A DNA stretch of 9,242 bases from Actinoplanes liguriensis (GTDB lineage Bacteria; Actinomycetota; Actinomycetes; Mycobacteriales; Micromonosporaceae). Positions within the stretch are counted from its first letter, which is position 1. Every line of letters starts with the position of its first letter. Both the position numbers and the translations under genes were made by a program. Location: the NCBI GenBank assembly GCA_000715855.1, contig KL571271.1, positions 4,274 through 13,515 of the forward strand. The letters are read 5' to 3'. A model generated the notes under the pieces. The model saw only the letters and a program-made list of their open reading frames with translations, ran no database searches and had not been told where the DNA came from. Positions 6,332-9,242 of this stretch are shown one piece after another.

Positions 6332-7159
6332 TTACCCGGCATAGGTGACCGACTCGCTCACCGCGCGCCACTTGGCGTCGCTCGCCGCGATGCGCTCGGC
6401 CTGCGCACCCGCGACCGCGACCGCGTCCGCACCGAGCAGCAGGTGCAGCGGCGGCTCCGGGTCGGCGGCCACCCCGATCAGCACCTCGGCGATGCGCGCC
6501 GGGTCGCCCGGCTGGTTGCCGTCGGCCGCGCGCAGCCGGGACACGGCCGGCTCGATGACCGGGCGGTAGTCGTCGCTGATCGGGTGCGTGGTCATCGACG
6601 TGCCGGCCCAGTCGGTGCGCATGCCACCGGGCTCCGCGATCGTGACCCGGATCCCGAACGACGCGACCTCCCGCGACAACACCTCGGAGAAGCCGCCGAC
6701 CGCCCACTTCGCCGACTGGTAGGCGCCGAGGCCCGGCCCGCCGACCCGCCCGCCGACCGACGAGATCTGGATGATGTGCCCGCTCCCCTGCCCCCGCATG
6801 ATCGGCAGGGCGGCCCTGGTCACGTTGACGACGCCGAAGAAGTTCGCCTCGATCTGCGCCCGGAACTCGTCCTCCGGCATCTCCTCGATCGCCGCGACGT
6901 CCGCGTAACCGGCGTTGTTGACCAGCACGTCGAGCCGCCCGAAGGCCTCGACCGCCAGATGAACCGCGGTTCGCGCCGCGACCGGATCGGTGACGTCGAG
7001 CGCCACCGCTCGCACCCGGTCGCCGTACTTCGCGACCAGGTCGTCGAGCTGCTCGGGCCGCCGCGCGGTCGCGACCACCCGGTGGCCGGCGTCGAGGACC
7101 GACTCGGCGATCTGCCGTCCGAGGCCGCGCGAGCTGCCGGTGATCAGCCAGACGTTCAT
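6332..7159 (-). CDS. Short-chain dehydrogenase/reductase (SDR)
   Basis: This 275-residue cytoplasmic NAD(P)-dependent oxidoreductase is of the classical SDR type. The cofactor loop TGSSRGLG is at residues 7-14, with Arg residues just after the second strand (TARRPEQ, 31-37) that favour NADP(H). LDVTD (54-58) and NNAG (81-84) are present, as is the full catalytic tetrad Asn106, Ser134, Tyr147 and Lys151 (YQSAK). Length is normal. The ATG at 7159 has GGGAGA 6 bp upstream. The frame is open for a further 113 codons upstream, but that part crosses the promoter and operators and has no family similarity. The gene is the first of a two-gene unit with a TetR regulator, an arrangement often seen where the regulator senses the enzyme's substrate or a toxic relative of it. 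The substrate cannot be named from sequence. Confidence 0.94.
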   Translation of the reverse strand: MNVWLITGSSRGLGRQIAESVLDAGHRVVATARRPEQLDDLVAKYGDRVRAVALDVTDPVAARTAVHLAVEAFGRLDVLVNNAGYADVAAIEEMPEDEFRAQIEANFFGVVNVTRAALPIMRGQGSGHIIQISSVGGRVGGPGLGAYQSAKWAVGGFSEVLSREVASFGIRVTIAEPGGMRTDWAGTSMTTHPISDDYRPVIEPAVSRLRAADGNQPGDPARIAEVLIGVAADPEPPLHLLLGADAVAVAGAQAERIAASDAKWRAVSESVTYAG

Positions 7160-7203
7160 GGTGTTCTCCCTTTTCCGGGGTGGTGACGGTTGCCCCGGCC
7201 CAT

Positions 7204-7222
7204 AAGAGGCCAGTGGAACCTT
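7204..7222. promoter_or_regulatory. Candidate TetR operator O1
   Basis: AAGAGGCCAGTGGAACCTT is an imperfect palindrome (6 of 9 pairs) around a CCASTGG core. It covers the -10 box and the predicted transcription start of the SDR-TetR unit. It repeats the O2 core 33 bp away, and CATAAGAGnCCAnTGG begins at both 7201 and 7234. Confidence 0.55.
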
Positions 7223-7245
7223 ACGTGTCCCAGCATAAGAGTCCA
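7218..7245 (-). promoter_or_regulatory. Predicted promoter of the SDR-TetR unit
   Basis: On the minus strand there is a -35 TGGACT (7245-7240), a 16-bp spacer and a -10 TAAGGT (7223-7218). The start would be near 7211, leaving a leader of about 50 nt before the ATG at 7159. The -35 box lies inside O2, and the -10 and start region lie inside or beside O1, so the promoter is bracketed by the two palindromes. Confidence 0.5.
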
Positions 7246-7255
7246 CTGGCCTCTT
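7237..7255. promoter_or_regulatory. Candidate TetR operator O2
   Basis: AAGAGTCCACTGGCCTCTT is a near-perfect 19-bp palindrome (8 of 9 pairs) covering the predicted -35 box. Its right arm with flank (TCCACTGGCCTCTT, 7242-7255) is also the exact reverse complement of 7204-7217 in O1. TetR proteins commonly bind palindromes of this size; binding by the TetR protein of this window is inferred. Confidence 0.6.
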
Positions 7256-7547
7256 GCCAGTCTTTGCGACCCGGATCACTGCCCGGCGGCCGATCGGAGG
7301 CCGAACCCCGCCGTGCGGTGCCGCAGATGACGCTCGGTCCGGATCAGCCGCGGCGACCGGCGCAGCAAACCGCTCGCGGCCCGGATCGCCGCCCGGGCGT
7401 CCCGCCCCGCCACCCGTCGCTCCCGGGCGGCCAGGCGTCGGATCGCGCGCCAGGCCAGTCGGCTCCCTCACGGCGATCGGCCAGCCACTGATCGACATGC
7501 GACGCCCGCCATCCTCGTGCTCGCCGGAAAGTGTCGTACCCGTCGCT
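7256..7547. other. Upstream region of the nuclease-like gene, no gene seen
   Basis: Frames are open on both strands here, as expected in high-G+C DNA. None has a ribosome site, a recognisable domain or a family-like composition (Arg/Pro/Gly-rich translations only). I see no clear repeats or hairpin terminator. Confidence 0.5.
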
Positions 7548-7553
7548 TACCGT
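7548..7553 (+). promoter_or_regulatory. Possible -10 box of a leaderless transcript
   Basis: TACCGT fits TANNNT and ends 6 bases before the GTG at 7560, so transcription would begin at or beside the start codon. There is no convincing -35 box at the usual distance. Leaderless genes of this form are common in actinobacteria; here it explains the missing ribosome site. Confidence 0.4.
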
Positions 7554-7559
7554 GCAACT

Positions 7560-8141
7560 GTGGCTCGACGCAGACGACGGCGACGAAAGATCGGTAACGA
7601 ACGATGGCTGGTCGTTCTCGGCGGGCTGGCGCTCGTCGTGCTGGTCCAGCAGGCCCAGGCACATCCTGTCGCGGCCATCCTGATCGGGCTGGGCCTGGCT
7701 CTCGTGACGGCCGCCGGGCTCTGGCTGTGGGCCGCCGACCGGCGGCGGATCGCCGCGCACGAGCGCGAGGTCGCGATCACCGACGGCATGACCGGCGACC
7801 AGTTCGAGCATTTCACCGCCCGGCTGATGCGGGCCAGCGGCTTCCGCGGCGTCCAGGTGGTCGGCGGCAGCGGCGATATGGGCGCCGACGTGGTGGCCCG
7901 CACGCCCGACGGCCGCCGCGTGGTGGTCCAGTGCAAACGATTCGCCGGCAATCTCGGCAGCCCGCATGTGCAGCGCTTCGCCGGCACCGCCCGCGAGATC
8001 CACGGTGCGGAGGTCGCGCTGCTGGTGACCACCGGCCGGCCCACCGCGCAGGCCCGCGACGTGGCGCTGCGCTGCCGGATCACGCTGATCGACCGGGCCG
8101 CGCTCGCCCACTGGCTGTCCACTCAGGCCCTCGACTGCTGA
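7560..8141 (+). CDS. Membrane-anchored restriction endonuclease-like (Mrr-type) protein
   Basis: This 193-residue protein has a very basic N-terminus (VARRRRRRRK), two hydrophobic segments at about 16-30 and 36-57 that would form a membrane hairpin, and an Mrr-like PD-(D/E)xK nuclease fold at about 77-187. Candidate active-site residues are Glu83 (DQFEHF), Asp110 (GDMGADVV) and Gln124-Cys-Lys126 (VVVQCKRF), the D...QxK variant usual in Mrr. LLVTTGRPTAQA (154-165) is also typical of the family. The GTG at 7560 was chosen because a -10-like box ends 6 bases upstream and the protein then begins with the basic patch. An in-frame ATG at 7497 would add 21 residues but has no ribosome site. No methylase or specificity gene is nearby, so classical restriction-modification is unlikely; a role against foreign or methylated DNA is speculative. 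Fold confidence is high, function low. Confidence 0.87.
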   Translation: MARRRRRRRKIGNERWLVVLGGLALVVLVQQAQAHPVAAILIGLGLALVTAAGLWLWAADRRRIAAHEREVAITDGMTGDQFEHFTARLMRASGFRGVQVVGGSGDMGADVVARTPDGRRVVVQCKRFAGNLGSPHVQRFAGTAREIHGAEVALLVTTGRPTAQARDVALRCRITLIDRAALAHWLSTQALDC

Positions 8142-8174
8142 CCGCCCACCTCCCGTCCGGCGTCCGGCCCGGAC

Positions 8175-8206
8175 ATCGCCGGCCCCCTTCCCAAAGCACC
8201 GGCGAT
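8175..8206 (+). terminator. Weak hairpin after the nuclease-like gene
   Basis: ATCGCCGG (8175-8182) pairs with CCGGCGAT (8199-8206) across a 16-nt loop, beginning 34 bp after the stop codon. There is no T run, so it is a weak terminator candidate; the tighter hairpin at 8225-8244 is the alternative. Confidence 0.3.
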
Positions 8207-8224
8207 CACCAGTAGCACTCCCGC

Positions 8225-8244
8225 CCCTCAGCTGGCACTGAGGG
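8225..8244 (+). terminator. Terminator-like hairpin at the left edge of the 48-bp repeat array
   Basis: CCCTCAG (8225-8231) and CTGAGGG (8238-8244) form a perfect 7-bp stem with a 6-nt loop, followed by TCCTTCC. It is formed by the first repeat unit with its flank and is not present in this form at the other unit junctions. It could end the transcript of the nuclease-like gene. Confidence 0.4.
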
Positions 8245-8432
8245 TCCTTCCAGACTCGAAACTCAGCCCTGAATGCCAGCTGGCACCCACGGCCCTCCCG
8301 GACCCGAAACCCAGCCCTGAATGCCAGCTGGCACCCACGGTCCCCCACACCCGAAACCCAGCCCTCAGTGCCAGCCGGCACCCACGGTCCCCCCACACCC
8401 GAAACCCAACCGTGAGTGCCAGCCGACCACGG
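8229..8432. repeat. 48-bp tandem repeat array with palindromic unit junctions
   Basis: Units begin CAGC(T/C)GGCAC at 8229, 8277, 8325 and 8372, with a fifth partial unit at 8420 (unit lengths 48, 48, 47 and 48). Each contains CACGG followed by a C-rich stretch, then CGAAAC(C/T)CA. The junctions make TGCCAGCTGGCA, a perfect 12-bp palindrome at the second and third (8275-8286, 8323-8334) and one with a central mismatch at the fourth (8370-8381). The 47-bp unit breaks any reading frame and TGA occurs in some units, so the array is non-coding. No unique spacers separate the units, so it is not CRISPR. Its role is unknown. Confidence 0.88.
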
Positions 8433-8791
8433 CGAGCCGACGCTCGGACCGCCAGGCCGCGGCGGCTCCGAAGACACGGGGCCATACGGGGCCATACGGG
8501 CAGCACATGCCGGGGTGGTTGCGGAACTCCCGCGCGCCCGGAGGTCCTCCCTGCGGCGGGTGGAATCGGCGGCGAATGCGGTGTGAAATGGCGTTCGATC
8601 TGTAGTCGGATACCTACCCGCTGCGCATTATGCAAGATGCAAATGAAGCGATATTCTGATCATGACACGGCTCCCGGACGCGGGAAATCCGGCACCGCAC
8701 GCTATCCGTGAACGTCTTTGCATGCAGGCATTCCGGTGCGGTTTCCCATCTGTTCGACGGCGCTTCACCGCGCCCGTTTCCGGAGGTTTTC
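8433..8791. other. Intergenic region without a convincing gene
   Basis: Short frames are open here, but none has a ribosome site or a recognisable product. It holds a short direct repeat (ACGGGGCCAT at 8476 and 8486, with ACGGG again at 8496), an AT-rich patch (about 8625-8665) that stands out from the G+C-rich surroundings and includes ATGCAAGATGCAA and a possible -10 TATTCT (8652-8657), and TGCATGCA at 8718-8725. The AT-rich patch is the likeliest place for the promoter of the next gene, which would leave a leader of more than 100 nt. Confidence 0.4.
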
Positions 8792-9242
8792 GTGGCCTGG
8801 TTCATCGGCCAGTCGCTCGTGTTCATCCTGCTCGCGTTCCTGCTGGGCATCGTCGTCGGCCGCCTCACGGTGCGCCGCGGCACGCCGCCTGCGAGCGTTT
8901 TCGCCACCTCGGCGGGAAAGGCGGCAAGCATGGCGGCGCCACCGGAAATGGTCACGGTGGGCGAACCCGTGGAAATCGTTCCTCCGGACCGCCCGGTGGT
9001 GACCGAAAAGGCCGTCAAGCCGAAGCCCCGTCCGCGAAAGGCGGTGGCAGAAAATCCGATTCCCGCGGAAAAGCCGGTTGTTCCGGCCGTCGACGACAAG
9101 CCGGCCGCCATCATGGACCGACCGGTAGCGACCGAGGAGACGGCCCCGACCACGGAAGCGACTCCGATCGCAGAAGCAGGCCCAGCCACGGAGGTTGCCC
9201 CGGTCGCAGAAGCAGGCCCGGCCACGGAGGCTGCCCCGGTCG
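8792..9242 (+). CDS. Single-pass membrane protein with Ala/Pro/Glu-rich tail (3' end missing)
   Basis: I read 150 codons from the GTG at 8792; GGAGG (8782-8786) lies 5 bp upstream and fixes the start. Residues 3-23 form one hydrophobic segment (WFIGQSLVFILLAFLLGIVVG), followed by basic residues (RLTVRR), which places the long tail in the cytoplasm. From about residue 30 on the protein is low-complexity, rich in Ala, Pro, Val, Glu and Thr, with KPKPRPRK at 79-86. From about residue 126 it contains a 12-residue repeat (AEAGPATE(V/A)APV), encoded by a 36-bp DNA repeat that runs to the window end. Actinomycetes have proteins with a similar anchor and tail that end in a helix-hairpin-helix domain, but that part would be off the window, so no function is assigned. 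Antisense frames here are shadows. Confidence 0.82.
   Translation, partial: MAWFIGQSLVFILLAFLLGIVVGRLTVRRGTPPASVFATSAGKAASMAAPPEMVTVGEPVEIVPPDRPVVTEKAVKPKPRPRKAVAENPIPAEKPVVPAVDDKPAAIMDRPVATEETAPTTEATPIAEAGPATEVAPVAEAGPATEAAPV
9170..9242 (+). repeat. 36-bp in-frame repeat at the window end
   Basis: GCAGAAGCAGGCCC(A/G)GCCACGGAGG(T/C)TGCCCCGGTC is present at 9170-9205 and 9206-9241, differing at two bases. It keeps the reading frame and encodes AEAGPATE(V/A)APV. The sequence stops at the end of the second copy, so the true copy number is unknown and the contig probably broke here because of the repeat. Confidence 0.85.

Noticed and set aside
6321..6707. N-terminal extension of the TetR protein
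   Set aside because: The extra codons lie wholly within the SDR gene in another frame and have no TetR similarity. The normal TetR N-terminus begins at the ATG at 6320.
7160..7498. N-terminal extension of the SDR protein by 113 codons
   Set aside because: It crosses the predicted promoter and palindromes. The SDR cofactor loop sits at residue 7 when the ATG at 7159 is used, which is normal for the family, and that ATG has a good ribosome site.
8229..8432. CRISPR array
   Set aside because: The units are contiguous 47-48 bp copies with no unique spacers between conserved repeats, and no cas gene is present.
8228..8635. Repeat protein on the minus strand across the 48-bp array
   Set aside because: One unit is 47 bp, so the repeat changes frame inside the array. 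There is no ribosome site and no plausible protein beyond the repeat.
8614..9225. Minus-strand Gly/Ser/Ala/Thr-rich open frame
   Set aside because: It is antisense to the membrane-protein gene, which has GGAGG, a membrane segment and a typical actinomycete composition.

Overview
This is a high-G+C window with codons strongly biased to G/C in third position, close Shine-Dalgarno boxes, several GTG starts and actinobacterial gene families. The most likely source is a filamentous actinomycete. An Actinoplanes/Micromonosporaceae origin is a guess from gene content and intergenic style, not something the sequence proves. The window looks like a whole draft contig. Its first 18 bases are a Tn5/Nextera mosaic-end adapter rather than genomic DNA, and the right end stops inside a 36-bp coding repeat.

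Left half (19-5475): a chitosan-utilisation locus. On the minus strand, one operon runs ROK-family regulator (4041-2872), lipoprotein sugar-binding protein (2854-1538), MalF-like permease (1534-608) and MalG-like permease (611 to the cut end). Divergent from it on the plus strand is a secreted chitosanase (4220-5434) with an N-terminal ricin-type beta-trefoil and a C-terminal GH46 catalytic domain. The gene order ROK, binding protein, permease, permease matches the csnR-csnE-csnF-csnG order described in Streptomyces. The proposed logic is that the enzyme cuts chitosan outside the cell, the ABC importer takes up the oligosaccharides, and the ROK protein represses both directions until inducer arrives. 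The divergent intergenic region has one well-formed promoter per direction. Each promoter carries a TTAACAGT/CCAACT motif in a position where a repressor would block it. A 12-bp perfect-stem hairpin terminates the chitosanase gene.

Middle (5476-7255): a region between convergent genes with a 24-bp tandem repeat, then a minus-strand two-gene unit of an SDR oxidoreductase (7159-6332) followed 11 bp later by a TetR-family regulator (6320-5688). Upstream of the SDR gene, two related 19-bp palindromes lie 33 bp apart and bracket a promoter, which suggests autoregulation by the TetR protein.

Right part (7256-9242): a probably leaderless plus-strand gene for a small membrane-anchored protein with an Mrr-like PD-(D/E)xK nuclease domain (7560-8141). 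After it comes about 650 bp without a convincing gene, holding four full copies of a 48-bp repeat with a TGCCAGCTGGCA-type palindrome at the unit junctions. The window ends in the 5' part of a gene for a single-pass membrane protein with an Ala/Pro/Glu/Thr-rich tail (8792 to end).

No tRNA, rRNA, CRISPR array, insertion sequence or phage gene was seen.
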